Assembly: GCF_001509485.1 (NCBI RefSeq)
Contig: NZ_LLZI01000272.1
Location: 1-30,634 of the forward strand
Origin: Streptomyces sp. NRRL F-4489
GTDB lineage: Bacteria > Actinomycetota > Actinomycetes > Streptomycetales > Streptomycetaceae
DNA length: 30,634 bases
Direction: 5' to 3'
Shown: positions 1 through 7,466 of the stretch, in pieces
Layout of the letters: each line of letters starts with the position of its first letter
Numbering within the stretch: position 1 is the first letter of the stretch
Translations under genes and position numbers: made by a program
The notes under the pieces: model-generated
Databases searched by the model: none
The model's input: the letters and a program-made list of their open reading frames with translations, nothing else
What the model was told of the DNA's origin: nothing

Positions 1-84
1 CCCCCACACCCACCCGGAAGGAGTGAATCCCCACACACCGAATTGACGCCGCGCCGGACGCGCTCAGGCTGCCGGGGAGCGCGG
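1..84. other. Left edge, no supported gene
   Basis: No reading frame here can be assigned. There is an SD-like GGAAGGAG near 16-23, but no convincing start codon or recognisable protein follows it. Any gene would have to begin or end outside the window. Confidence 0.4.
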
Positions 85-618
85 CTACGACCTGACCGGT
101 GGCCCCAGCGCCCCACCTGCCCGAAGGGCCACCGCCTCATCGCGCTCCTCCTGGGGCCTTGCTGCGGGCATTAAGAGGTTCCGACAAAGGCGTTGGACGT
201 GGCGAAGTGTGATGAGGCAGGTGGCGAGGCCGAGAAAGGCTCCGCGGATGTCGTCGCCTCGTTCCGAGCGGATACGTAAGCGGCGGAAGCCGTGCAGCCA
301 GGAGATCGTCCGTTCCACGACTCAGCGGAAGGTGCCCAGGCCGGTGCCGTGCCGGCGGCCGCCTTCGGCGATCACTGATCGGATGCCCCGCTGCCGGACC
401 AGCCGTCGGTACTTGTCGTGGTCGTAGCCGCGGTCGGCGAACAGCATATCGGGCCGTCGTCCGGACCGGCCGACGTGACCGACCACGGCCAGGACGGCTT
501 TGGGGCCCGGCCCGAGCAGCAGCGGCTCGATCAACGACCACAGCTCATCCGAGACGATCCACGGCCTCGGTTGGTGCCCCGCGCAGCTGCACCAACGGGC
601 AACCGAACCGACAGTCAC
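85..618 (-). pseudogene. IS5-family transposase relic, internally deleted with one nonsense codon
   Basis: All 534 bases read in one minus-strand frame. The N-terminal part carries the helix typical of Streptomyces IS5-type transposases (VSDELWSLIEPLL). It then jumps to the C-terminal half of the DDE domain (RPDMLFADRGYDHDKYRRL, followed by VERTISWLHGFRRLRIR). The second catalytic Asp (in FADRGYD) and the Glu (in VERT) are present. The segment that should hold the first catalytic Asp is missing, so some 150-170 residues were lost. At 322-324 the codon expected to be Trp in the RWVVERT motif is TGA, consistent with TGG to TGA. The frame runs on into an unrelated tail after about 170. The product cannot be an active transposase. 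The deletion size is inferred from the family's usual length. Confidence 0.85.
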
Positions 619-636
619 ATGATCAAGGGCTTCTGT

Positions 637-655
637 CAGTGGCTCTAAGCCACTG
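637..655. repeat. Perfect 8-bp inverted repeat beside the IS relic
   Basis: CAGTGGCT, three bases, AGCCACTG. It lies 19 bases upstream of the transposase start. Outside it, AGGGCTT (627-633) and AAAGCCCT (665-672) extend the symmetry with an unequal bulge. It could be the tip of the element's left end or a terminator for the coiled-coil gene ending at 691. Confidence 0.5.
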
Positions 656-690
656 CGTCGGCAAAGCCCTGGGCACGAGGTGCCGTCGCG

Positions 691-1482
691 TCAGCTGTCT
701 TGGGCTGGTGGTCGGTCGTCGATGATGATGTGGGTGACGGGTGGGCAGCCGTTGCTTGTCCGGTAGTGGGCGTCGACCTGGTCGGTGTCGACTTTGCGTA
801 GGGCGGCGCCGATGCGTTCGTAGATAACGGCGGCAAACCTTTGAGTTCCGAGGGTGGCGGTGGGGTCTTGCTCGGTGGCGCGTAGAGCGTCGAGCGCGGC
901 GATGAGGGTACGGCCGGAGATTTCGGCTTGGATGAGGCCGTTGGCTTCCTTGACGCCTGCGGGCAGTCGGAAGTGCTGGCCGCTGCTGGATTGGGCGACG
1001 AGGAAGTCCCAGTGGTCGCGGTGGCAGGTGAGTTGAGCGTATGCGATGCGGGCGGCGAGAGTGAGGAGTTGTTCGAAGTCGCCGGGGTCGGACTCGGCTT
1101 GTTGAGCCGGCGGTTGCGGGGTGGCCAGTTCCGGCTCGGCGGCTTCGGTGTGCTTGTCGGCGCGGAGGGCTGCGGTTTCGGCGCGCCAGCCTTCGACGGC
1201 GACTCGGAGGCTGGTGAGTTCGGCGAGGAGCTGGGTGTTGTCGCGGTCGGTTTTGGGGTGTCGGAGATCCTCGCGTAGGGCATGGAGTTCGCTGTGGATG
1301 GCGTCGACGCGGGCGTGTGCTGCGACTGCGGAGTCGCGGGCGTTTTGTGCTGCTGTAAGGGTGGTTTCGACGGCGACGCGGATTCCTGAGACGGCGTTCT
1401 CGAGCTTGCTTGGCAGGTCGCTGAGGATTTGGCGTGGGATTTCGCTGATGGCGGTGACGATGCGTTCGGTTTTGAAGACCAT
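691..1482 (-). CDS. Coiled-coil protein of unknown function
   Basis: A 263-residue soluble protein that I do not recognise. The first 110 residues are predicted to be long amphipathic helices with heptad-like Leu/Val/Ala spacing (IPRQILSDLPSKLENAVSGI, then AAHARVDAIHSELHALREDL), so a coiled coil is likely. A Pro/Gln/Ala-rich linker (about 130-150) leads to a second helical domain (FEQLLTLAARIAYAQL...GAALRKVD) and a short acidic end. There is no signal peptide or membrane segment. The ATG at 1482 is chosen because AGGGGG lies eight bases upstream. The open frame extends further to 1596 but without an SD. It is divergent from the NUDIX gene with about 220 bases between them, and the pairing suggests co-regulation. 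Codon bias is weaker than in the core genes downstream, fitting an accessory origin. Confidence 0.8.
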   Translation of the reverse strand: MVFKTERIVTAISEIPRQILSDLPSKLENAVSGIRVAVETTLTAAQNARDSAVAAHARVDAIHSELHALREDLRHPKTDRDNTQLLAELTSLRVAVEGWRAETAALRADKHTEAAEPELATPQPPAQQAESDPGDFEQLLTLAARIAYAQLTCHRDHWDFLVAQSSSGQHFRLPAGVKEANGLIQAEISGRTLIAALDALRATEQDPTATLGTQRFAAVIYERIGAALRKVDTDQVDAHYRTSNGCPPVTHIIIDDRPPAQDS

Positions 1483-1486
1483 GTGG

Positions 1487-1497
1487 TTCCCCCTGGG
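1487..1497 (-). promoter_or_regulatory. SD region of coiled-coil gene, CCCAGGGGGAA
   Basis: The minus-strand sequence CCCAGGGGGAA lies just before the ATG and includes the SD. The same 11 bases precede the divergent NUDIX gene at 1680-1690. The shared sequence may reflect only two strong SD sites. Confidence 0.4.
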
Positions 1498-1700
1498 GTT
1501 GGCGTCGCGGGGAGGCTCCCCATCGATCACTTGGGTGACGCGGCGAGTTTCGGTCGCGGTGATCGTTGGGGCGTGTTGGTGCACGGGGAGTTGCACCGAC
1601 GCGTCTGGGTGGCGCTAACGCTGTTTGCCGTACTCGTCGTGCATTGCCGTGCGCCTGTGTCGGCTTGGTTGGTGTGGTTCCCAGGGGGAAGGAAGTAGGC

Positions 1701-2102
1701 GTGGTTGAGCAGCCTGTAGCGGCGGCCGTGATCGTGCGGGGTGGCCGGGTGTTGCTGGTGCGTCGTGCGGTCGAAGAAGGCGTTCTGCGTTGGCAGTTCC
1801 CAGCGGGCAAGGTGGAGGCCGGTGAGTCCGTGGAGCAGGCGGCCGTGCGGGAGACACTGGAGGAGACGGGGCTGGCCGTCGTGGCGCTGAGTCTCCTTGG
1901 TGGCCGGGTGCATCCGAAGACGGGTCGGCTCATGTACTACGTTGCCTGTTCTCCCGGCTCCGGCGAGGCGTATGTCGCTGACACGGAGGAGCTGGCCGAG
2001 GTCGCGTGGGTTGCGCATGCTGACATCCCCGAGTACGTGCCTTACGGGCTGTTCGGGCCAGTGCAAGACCACCTCGACGGGGAGTTGGGCGCCGGGGAGT
2101 AG
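1701..2102 (+). CDS. NUDIX hydrolase
   Basis: A 133-residue protein of the size of a single-domain NUDIX enzyme, which cleaves nucleoside diphosphates linked to another group. The NUDIX box is complete at residues 36-58 (G-x5-E-x7-RETLEETGL), with the Glu residues that bind Mg or Mn. The strand before it (AAVIVRGGRVLLVRR) and the FPAGKVE turn fit the MutT-like subgroup. Substrate cannot be told. The GTG at 1701 is the chosen start because GGGGGAAGGAAG lies just upstream. The frame is open further back to 1566, but that part is not NUDIX-like. It is divergent from the coiled-coil gene and followed at once by a strong hairpin terminator, so it is probably monocistronic. Confidence 0.92.
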   Translation: MVEQPVAAAVIVRGGRVLLVRRAVEEGVLRWQFPAGKVEAGESVEQAAVRETLEETGLAVVALSLLGGRVHPKTGRLMYYVACSPGSGEAYVADTEELAEVAWVAHADIPEYVPYGLFGPVQDHLDGELGAGE

Positions 2103-2119
2103 CGGCTGCGAGACGACGT

Positions 2120-2146
2120 AGCCCCCGCTCGATCCGAGCGGGGGCT
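2120..2146 (+). terminator. Hairpin terminator after NUDIX gene
   Basis: A perfect 11-bp stem (AGCCCCCGCTC / GAGCGGGGGCT) with a five-base loop starts 18 bases after the stop codon and is followed by TTCTG. This is the usual form of actinomycete terminators, with little or no U-tract. Confidence 0.85.
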
Positions 2147-2590
2147 TCTGCGCTGGTTCGGCCCGGCTTTCATGTTGCGGCCATGGAAAGGATCCGGCCA
2201 CGAGCCGTATGCGCTTCGCTGGTTTCCAGACAGCCTTAGGGCGCCTTGCCGCTTCGGGCCCGGCCAGCTGAAATTGTCCCCGGGGCGCATTCGGGGGGAA
2301 ATGCGAGATCGCGGAGCCGCAGGCCAGGAACCTGAAATTTATCCAAAAAATAAGGTGACCTTCCCGACCCCCTCACCCGAATGGGTGCACCTGGTCTCCC
2401 CCTGGAGTTCCCCATGTTGACTCTGGCAGGCCGAGCGATGCTCTAAGTTTTCAGCTTGTCGGGCCGCGAAGCAGTCACCTAGTCGCTGCATGGAATTGGC
2501 CGGGCGCACCAACGCCCAGCCGTTCCGTCTGGCAGGTTGCAGCCCTGCCCGGTCACTAGAGATCCACACACAATTGAGGAGAGCTCTGTC
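2147..2590. other. Non-coding AT-richer leader region
   Basis: About 440 bases with no convincing gene. GC drops here; a run around 2330-2357 (AATTTATCC then AAAAAATAAGG) is unusual for this window. TTGACT at 2417-2422 resembles a -35 box. The nearest -10-like words (TCTAAG 2442, TAAGTT 2444) are 19-21 bases away, wider than optimal. A short frame from 2172 to 2420 has no SD or recognisable content. Confidence 0.45.
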
Positions 2591-2800
2591 ATGACGCTAC
2601 TCGGAGATACTGAGGCGGGCCCTGAGCATGAGGAGCCGAGCGGCGCTTTGCCGCGGTGGCGGTTGAGCTTTGACCGTCGGGGGTTGGAGTTCACAGCTGG
2701 CCGCCATCTGCACCTGATGGCGTCATCGGCGCTATTGGCGTGGCTGGCTAGCTTCGGGGCCGGCGCCACTGGAGCGCACTGGTTGCGCTGGCTGGCCTGA
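2591..2800 (+). CDS. Small membrane-span peptide, 69 residues
   Basis: I do not recognise this family. The ATG at 2591 has a strong SD, GAGGAGAG, seven bases upstream. The N-terminal 25 residues are acidic (DTEAGPEHEEPSG). A basic stretch follows (RWRLSFDRRGLEFTAGRHLH), then a hydrophobic run at about 43-62 (LMASSALLAWLASFGAGATG) that could cross the membrane, ending WLRWLA. The layout suggests a small tail-anchored membrane protein. It sits alone between the NUDIX gene and an oppositely oriented gene, behind a long AT-richer leader. Start and SD support expression. Function is unknown. Confidence 0.6.
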   Translation: MTLLGDTEAGPEHEEPSGALPRWRLSFDRRGLEFTAGRHLHLMASSALLAWLASFGAGATGAHWLRWLA

Positions 2801-2910
2801 CGAGGCGCCGCGTGAGCCCCGCTCTGGCAGGGTGGGGTTTCTCGCGTCTGTGCACCCCGTGTTGGCATCGTCGCACCGTGCCGCCCACTAGTTTGTCGAC
2901 GTGGCCTGGG

Positions 2911-3378
2911 TCAGAGGTTGGCACGCATTATTTCTTGGAGTTCCTTGCGGGCGTTATGGAACTGGTCGAGCGCTTCGAGGTAGTCGGTTGACGTGAGCGT
3001 GATGTCTGGTTTGGTTTCGAGCAGGTCTCGCAACTTTCGCAATAGCCTGTATGCCTGGTCGGACTTTTCTTTGACGGGGAGTGGCGCTAGGAGGTTGATC
3101 TCATAGCGATGTTCCAGTACGGAGGATTCTCGAAAGGCATCTAAGGCAGCCTGGTAGCGGGCGGCCGGATCCGTTTCTTTGATAACTATGAGCCGGATGG
3201 AAGATGAACTTTCATTCAGTGTGTTCAGGTACCTCACATAGAGGTCTCGAAGCACCTCTTGACTGCGGGTTGCTTGCTCGCGCCGGTATCTCACTCGGTC
3301 GCCGAGGAGGGTGGCACCAATGCCGAGTACGACGCCGATAACTGTGCTGATCTGCGATCCCCAGTTCACGAGCAGCAT
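2911..3378 (-). CDS. Membrane-anchored helical protein of unknown function
   Basis: A 155-residue protein. Residues 5-27 form one hydrophobic segment (GSQISTVIGVVLGIGATLLG) followed by basic residues (DRVRYRREQATR), so the protein is probably anchored by its N-terminus with the rest in the cytoplasm. The remainder is predicted to be helical and charged, ending in a likely coiled coil (YLEALDQFHNARKELQEIM). Similar small N-anchored proteins are common and uncharacterised in actinomycetes. No strong SD precedes the ATG at 3378, so the start is less certain. Base composition is clearly less GC-rich than that of the core genes, suggesting recent transfer. Confidence 0.75.
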   Translation of the reverse strand: MLLVNWGSQISTVIGVVLGIGATLLGDRVRYRREQATRSQEVLRDLYVRYLNTLNESSSSIRLIVIKETDPAARYQAALDAFRESSVLEHRYEINLLAPLPVKEKSDQAYRLLRKLRDLLETKPDITLTSTDYLEALDQFHNARKELQEIMRANL

Positions 3379-3447
3379 CGTATTCTGGTTGATGCGCGCA
3401 AGGTACCCCGCTTCCGGTACGTGCCGCTGTCTTCACGCGCGTTATGA

Positions 3448-3461
3448 ACGCTGGCTCAAGC
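3448..3461. repeat. 14-base inverted repeat
   Basis: CTGGCT, two bases, AGCCAG. It lies between the helical-protein gene and the nrfD relic. Role unknown; it may mark an old junction. Confidence 0.35.
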
Positions 3462-3539
3462 CAGTGGGCCTGAGTTCCGGTGCTGCTGCGACTCGTTGGC
3501 TGCTGTGAAGGCTGCGTGAGCGGGCGTCGGGGAGGGTGT

Positions 3540-3721
3540 CCGACGCTGTCCGGCCAGCCCAGGTCGTGGACCAGCGCGGCCAGGGACAGGGCTTCTCCCG
3601 CGGACGCGCCGGTCTTGGCATACGAGGCGAAGCCCGCGCGGGGCATGACGGGCCGTTCGGCGCCGCTGAGGCGGTCTATGTTGCCGAGCAGGGTCTGGCC
3701 GGGTGCGCGGTGCGCGGTCAT
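3540..3721 (-). pseudogene. nrfD-like membrane subunit, fragment
   Basis: From an ATG at 3721, eight bases after the fdhB relic's stop, the frame reads a variable N-terminus, then ERPVMPRAGFASY, then SLAALVHDLGWPD. In intact NrfD/PsrC-type membrane subunits of formate dehydrogenase, those two blocks are separated by the first transmembrane helices. Here they almost touch, so an internal deletion has removed the intervening helices. After about 3540 the frame continues into unrelated sequence, so the C-terminal two-thirds is also gone. The assignment rests on the two short blocks and on position after fdhB in the usual gene order. Confidence 0.65.
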
Positions 3722-3729
3722 GGGCGCCG

Positions 3730-4290
3730 TCACAGGAAGCCGGCGGCGGCCCCGGCGGCCAGGGTGTCGGCGGCCGTCGCGTAGCGCCACATGGTGGGCA
3801 GGTCGCGGGTGGTGGCGACCGGGTTCGGTGGCAGGCCGTACACCTCGGGGTCGTCGAGGAGAAGGAAGAACGCGCCGTGCCCCGCCGACGCCGTCCTGCG
3901 GGCTCTCGCCGTAGAGCCGGGCCTCGGTGGCGCGGGCGGTGTGCGGCTGGGCGCCCCGGGCCCCGGCGCGTTCCCGCAGGTCGTCCAGCGGTGCGAACTG
4001 GATGGAGTCGGTGGGGCATGCCTTGGCGCAGGCCGGTTCGGGGCCGGCGTCCAGCCGGTCGTGGCACAGGGTGCGCTTCCAGGCCCGGCCGTCGTCGCGG
4101 CGGTGGTCGATGGCGTCGTAGGGGCAGGTGGGGACGCAGTAGCCGCAGCCGTTGCGGATGTCCTCCTGGGCGACGACGGTGCCGAATTCGGTGCGGAAGA
4201 GTGAGCCGGGGGGCGGACGTCCAGGCAGGCGGTGCGGGTGCAGTGCTTGCGGACGTCGGGGGACATCAGCCAGTGGAGGTCGGCGGGGCC
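3730..4290 (-). pseudogene. fdhB: Formate dehydrogenase beta (4Fe-4S) subunit, degenerate
   Basis: Blocks of an FdhB-type iron-sulphur subunit are readable: LMSPDVRKHCTRTACLDV, SLFRTEFGTVVAQEDI, GCGYCVPTCPYDAID, ACAKACPTDSIQF and the C-terminal GAFFLLLDDPEVYGLPPNP. They lie in two frames. A one-base loss at the G-run 4208-4213 shifts the frame, and a one-base gain near 3880-3883 shifts it back. The N-terminal part with the first cluster (usual CIGCKACxxxCK) is absent. In the remaining CxxC-type motifs, four cluster cysteines are arginine: VRKHC, DVRPP, IRNGC and KRTLC, all coded CGC where TGC is expected. No catalytic subunit gene lies upstream. The gene is dead, or at best makes a non-functional product. 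Confidence 0.85.
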
Positions 4291-4607
4291 GGCGGGGGTG
4301 GGTGGTCTGCCCATCGTCGGGCGCTGGGCCGATGTGCGCTGCGACCAGTGTGGGCACCGGCGGCCGCGGGTGGCACCGGCCGCCGGGCAATCGGGGGGCG
4401 CGGGCGGGGGCGGGCCGTACCGGGCGGGGAACGGTGGGTCGGCGTGCCGTCGCTCGACCAGCCGTGTGGTCCCGCCGCCTGTTCGGCGCAGGCTCTCACC
4501 CGTCACGACCACCGCTTAGCCCACCTGGCGCGCGCCGGAAGGTGACGGGGCCTCAGCTCGGTCATGCTTCCCACTCATACCGAGGTCGTCGTGGAGGTGC
4601 GTACGTC
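4291..4607. other. Gap between fdh relic and DUF1259 gene
   Basis: About 320 bases with long overlapping open frames on both strands, but no frame has a recognisable protein or SD. It probably contains the scrambled N-terminal part of fdhB and the promoter of the DUF1259 gene. No clear -35/-10 pair was found. Confidence 0.4.
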
Positions 4608-5609
4608 ATGGCTGGATATTCGCAGCAGACCACCGAGCCGCGAGCGGGGGCCCCGCGGCGGCGGCTCCTGGCCGCGGCGGGCCTCGCCCCGCTCCTGGCC
4701 GCGGCGCCGGCCGCAACCCGGCCCGCCGTGGCCCGGTCCGCCGGACGCGCCGCGCGCGACCTCGTCAAACCGGTGCACACCAGCGTCCGCGACTGGACGT
4801 CCGTGGCCGAAGTGCTGGGCGGCCCCGGGGACATGAAGCGCAACGTCATGTACCACACCGGCTTCCCGCGCCGGGACCTGCGGGTGGTCTCCCACCACGT
4901 CCGGATCAAGCCGGCGCTCGCGCTCGGCTCGCACGTCTCGTTCGTCCGCTACGCCGACGGCCGCACTCTGCTGATGGGCGATGTGGTGGTCACCGAGCAC
5001 GAACTCCAGCACTTCATCGACACGTTGCAGGACCACGGCATCGGCCAGACCGCGCTGCACAAGCACCTGCTCGGCCAGCGGCCGGACATCTGGTGGGTGC
5101 ACATCCACGGGCACGGGCACCACCCGGTGGCGCTGGCCCGCGGGCTGCGCAAGGCGTTCGACCGCACCGGCACCCCGCTGCCGAGGGCGTCCAGCCAGGC
5201 GAAGCCGCGCGACCTGGACACCGCGGGGATCGACAAGGCGATGGGCGCCAAGGGCTCCGGCGACGACGGGATCTACAAGTGCGTCTTCGTCCGCCGGGAG
5301 CGGATCACGGACGGGAATCTGGTGCTGCCGCCGGGCCTGGGCTCGACCAGCGCGTTCAACTTCCAGCCGCTGGGCGACGGCCGGGCCGCGGTCAGCGCCG
5401 ACTGCTGCATGGTCGCCGAGGAGGTCCAGCCCGTGCTGCGGGCGCTGCGGCGGGCCGGCGCCAAGCTCGTGGAGCTCCACAACCACGGCCTGACGGACCA
5501 TCCGCGGCTGTTCTTCGTGCATGTCTGGGCGGTCGGCGACGCGGTGCGGCTGGCCCGCGCGCTGCGCCCGGCGGTGGACGCCACCAACGTCAAGCCGATC
5601 GCCGGCTGA
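4608..5609 (+). CDS. DUF1259 (LppY/LpqO-type) exported protein
   Basis: 333 residues. The N-terminus has RRRLLAAAGLAPLLAAAPAA (17-36), a twin-arginine-like signal, so export by Tat is likely. Two related DUF1259 halves follow. The first has VHIHGHGHHPVALARGLRKAF and the second VELHNHGLTDHPRLFFVHVWAVGD, both with His clusters that could bind metal. The family is known in mycobacteria as LppY/LpqO lipoproteins of unknown function. Here no lipobox Cys is visible, which differs from those. The ATG at 4608 has GGAGG about ten bases upstream. The gene is transcribed away from the fdh relic and stands alone before the OCD-family gene, 83 bases downstream. Confidence 0.88.
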   Translation: MAGYSQQTTEPRAGAPRRRLLAAAGLAPLLAAAPAATRPAVARSAGRAARDLVKPVHTSVRDWTSVAEVLGGPGDMKRNVMYHTGFPRRDLRVVSHHVRIKPALALGSHVSFVRYADGRTLLMGDVVVTEHELQHFIDTLQDHGIGQTALHKHLLGQRPDIWWVHIHGHGHHPVALARGLRKAFDRTGTPLPRASSQAKPRDLDTAGIDKAMGAKGSGDDGIYKCVFVRRERITDGNLVLPPGLGSTSAFNFQPLGDGRAAVSADCCMVAEEVQPVLRALRRAGAKLVELHNHGLTDHPRLFFVHVWAVGDAVRLARALRPAVDATNVKPIAG

Positions 5610-5692
5610 CCGCCCCGCCCAGGCTGTTCGCCCGTGTGGTCCCTGTGCTCTGCTGGTTCCCCTGTGATCACACCGGCGAAGGGGACGGGACC

Positions 5693-6610
5693 ATGACCGT
5701 GCTGCTGCTCGATGACGACGACGTCCGCGCCCATCTGGACGCGCCGACGGCCGTCCGCGCCGTACGGGAGGCGCTGCTGGCCGCGCACCACGGCACCCTG
5801 ACCGCGCCGCCACGGGTGCACGCGGGCCTGGAGGACGGGGACGGCGGCGGGGAGTTGGTCTTCACCGCGGGCCATCTGCGGGACCGCGGGGTGTTCGGCT
5901 TCCGGGCCTACGACACCCTGGTCGACGTGGAGCAGCTGGTCGCGGTGTGGGGATCGGGGGACGGCCGGCTGCGGGCCGTGGTGCACGGCAGTGAGCTGGG
6001 CCCGCGGCGGACGGGGGCGATCGGCGCGGTCGCGGTGGACGCCGCGGCCCGTCCTGGCCCGGTCCGGATCGGCCTGGTGGGCGCCGGTCCGCAGGCGTGG
6101 ACGCAGCTGTGGGCGCTGCGCGCGGTGCGGGAGGTGGCGGACGCGGTCGTGGTGGCCCGCCGCCCGGAGCGCGCCGCGGCCTTCGCCCGCCGGGCGGCCG
6201 CCGAACTCGGCGTCGCCGTACGGGCGGTGGCGGCCGTCGAGGACGCGGTGCGCGACCGGGACGTGGTGATCGTGGCGACCGGCAGTCCGGTGCCGGTCCT
6301 GGAGGCCGGCTGGCTCGCCCCGGGGACGCATCTGTCGACCCTGGGCCCGAAGTCCGCCGGGCAGTACGAGGTGCCGCCCGAGGTGGCCGAGCGGGCCCGG
6401 ACGGTGCTCACCGACTCCCCCGCCCAGTCGGCGGCGCTGCCCGGCCCGCCGCTCTTCCCGGCCGGCCGGCTGACCGGCCTCGGCGCGGTGCTCGCCGGCG
6501 CGGCCCCGGCCCGCAGCCATCCGGACGACCTGACGGTCTTCAGCTCGGTCGGGCTGGCCGGCACCGAGATCGCGGTGGCCGCGGCGCTCTGCGACGCCAT
6601 GGGGCGGTGA
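5693..6610 (+). CDS. Ornithine cyclodeaminase / mu-crystallin family protein
   Basis: 305 residues, close to the usual family length. The Rossmann NAD(P)-binding motif is GLVGAGPQA at 128-136, followed by VVVARRPERAAAF, and later the typical VIVATGSPVPVLEAGWLAPGTHLSTLGP. The family includes ornithine cyclodeaminase, alanine dehydrogenase, ketimine reductase and siderophore-precursor enzymes such as SbnB. The active-site Lys usually found in the (G)vK block is Arg here (GFRAYDT, R71), so ornithine deamination is doubtful. The ATG at 5693 follows AAGGGGACGG. It may share a transcript with the DUF1259 gene, but no functional link is evident. Confidence 0.88.
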   Translation: MTVLLLDDDDVRAHLDAPTAVRAVREALLAAHHGTLTAPPRVHAGLEDGDGGGELVFTAGHLRDRGVFGFRAYDTLVDVEQLVAVWGSGDGRLRAVVHGSELGPRRTGAIGAVAVDAAARPGPVRIGLVGAGPQAWTQLWALRAVREVADAVVVARRPERAAAFARRAAAELGVAVRAVAAVEDAVRDRDVVIVATGSPVPVLEAGWLAPGTHLSTLGPKSAGQYEVPPEVAERARTVLTDSPAQSAALPGPPLFPAGRLTGLGAVLAGAAPARSHPDDLTVFSSVGLAGTEIAVAAALCDAMGR

Positions 6611-6671
6611 GCCGCCCGCCGCAGCGGAAAATACCGGGCGCCGGCACCGCGCTCCGCAGTACGGTCCGGCC

Positions 6672-7466
6672 ATGGACGACAGGGACGGCAGGCCAGGCGA
6701 CATCGACAGCTCGGGAGAGGGCGACGGCGACGGTTACTTCGGCGAGCGCGTGGCCGCCGACTACGACGCGTCCTCGGCGGAGATGTTCGCCCCGGAGGTG
6801 GTGGACCCGGCCGTGGACGTCCTGGCCCGGCTCGCCGGTGGCGGAGCGGCGCTGGAACTGGGCATCGGCACCGGGCGGCTGGCGCTCCCCCTGGCCGCCC
6901 GCGGCGTGCCCGTCCACGGCATCGACCTGTCGCGGGCGATGGTGGCGCGGCTGCGCGCCAAGCCGGGCGGGGACGCCATCGGCGTGACGATCGGCGACTT
7001 CGCCACGACGCGGGTCGAGGGGACGTTCGCGGTCTGCTATCTGGTCTTCAACACGATCATGAACCTGACGACGCAAGAGGCGCAGGTCGACTGCTTCCGC
7101 AACGCCGCCGCGCACCTCGCCCCGGGCGGCTGCTTCGTCATCGAGGTGATGGTTCCGGAACTGCGGAAGCTCCCGGCCGGGCAGCGGATCGTGCCGTGGC
7201 ACACCAGCGCCACGCGCTGGGCGTACGACAGCTACGACCTGGCGACGCAGGCGATGAGCTCGCACTACGTCGAGGTGGTGGACGGCCGCGGGTCGTACCG
7301 TTCGATCCCGTTCCGCTACGTCTGGCCGGCGGAGCTGGACCTGATGGCGCAGCTGGCCGGGCTGCGGCTGCGGGAGCGGTGGGGCGGGTGGTCGGGCGAG
7401 GCGTTCACCGGCGAGAGCGGGCGGCAGGTGTCCGTGTGGGAGAAGCCGGCGGGGGCTCTCCGCTGA
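6672..7466 (+). CDS. SAM-dependent class I methyltransferase
   Basis: 264 residues. SAM-binding motif I is LELGIGTGR (61-69), the acidic residue after strand 2 is D85 in VHGIDLS, and a motif like post-II follows (IGDFATTRVEGTFAVCYLVFNTIMNL). The N-terminal 20 residues are Asp/Gly-rich and probably disordered. Family members methylate small molecules; the substrate cannot be read from the sequence. No SD is visible before the ATG at 6672, so translation may be leaderless or start elsewhere. It lies 61 bases after the OCD-family gene. Confidence 0.88.
   Translation: MDDRDGRPGDIDSSGEGDGDGYFGERVAADYDASSAEMFAPEVVDPAVDVLARLAGGGAALELGIGTGRLALPLAARGVPVHGIDLSRAMVARLRAKPGGDAIGVTIGDFATTRVEGTFAVCYLVFNTIMNLTTQEAQVDCFRNAAAHLAPGGCFVIEVMVPELRKLPAGQRIVPWHTSATRWAYDSYDLATQAMSSHYVEVVDGRGSYRSIPFRYVWPAELDLMAQLAGLRLRERWGGWSGEAFTGESGRQVSVWEKPAGALR

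Noticed and set aside
2172..2420. Plus-strand frame of 82 codons upstream of the small membrane peptide
   Set aside because: No SD, no recognisable content, and it spans the AT-rich segment.
1..4300. Integrated element with tRNA attachment site
   Set aside because: The region looks accessory, but no tRNA, integrase or flanking direct repeats were found in the window.
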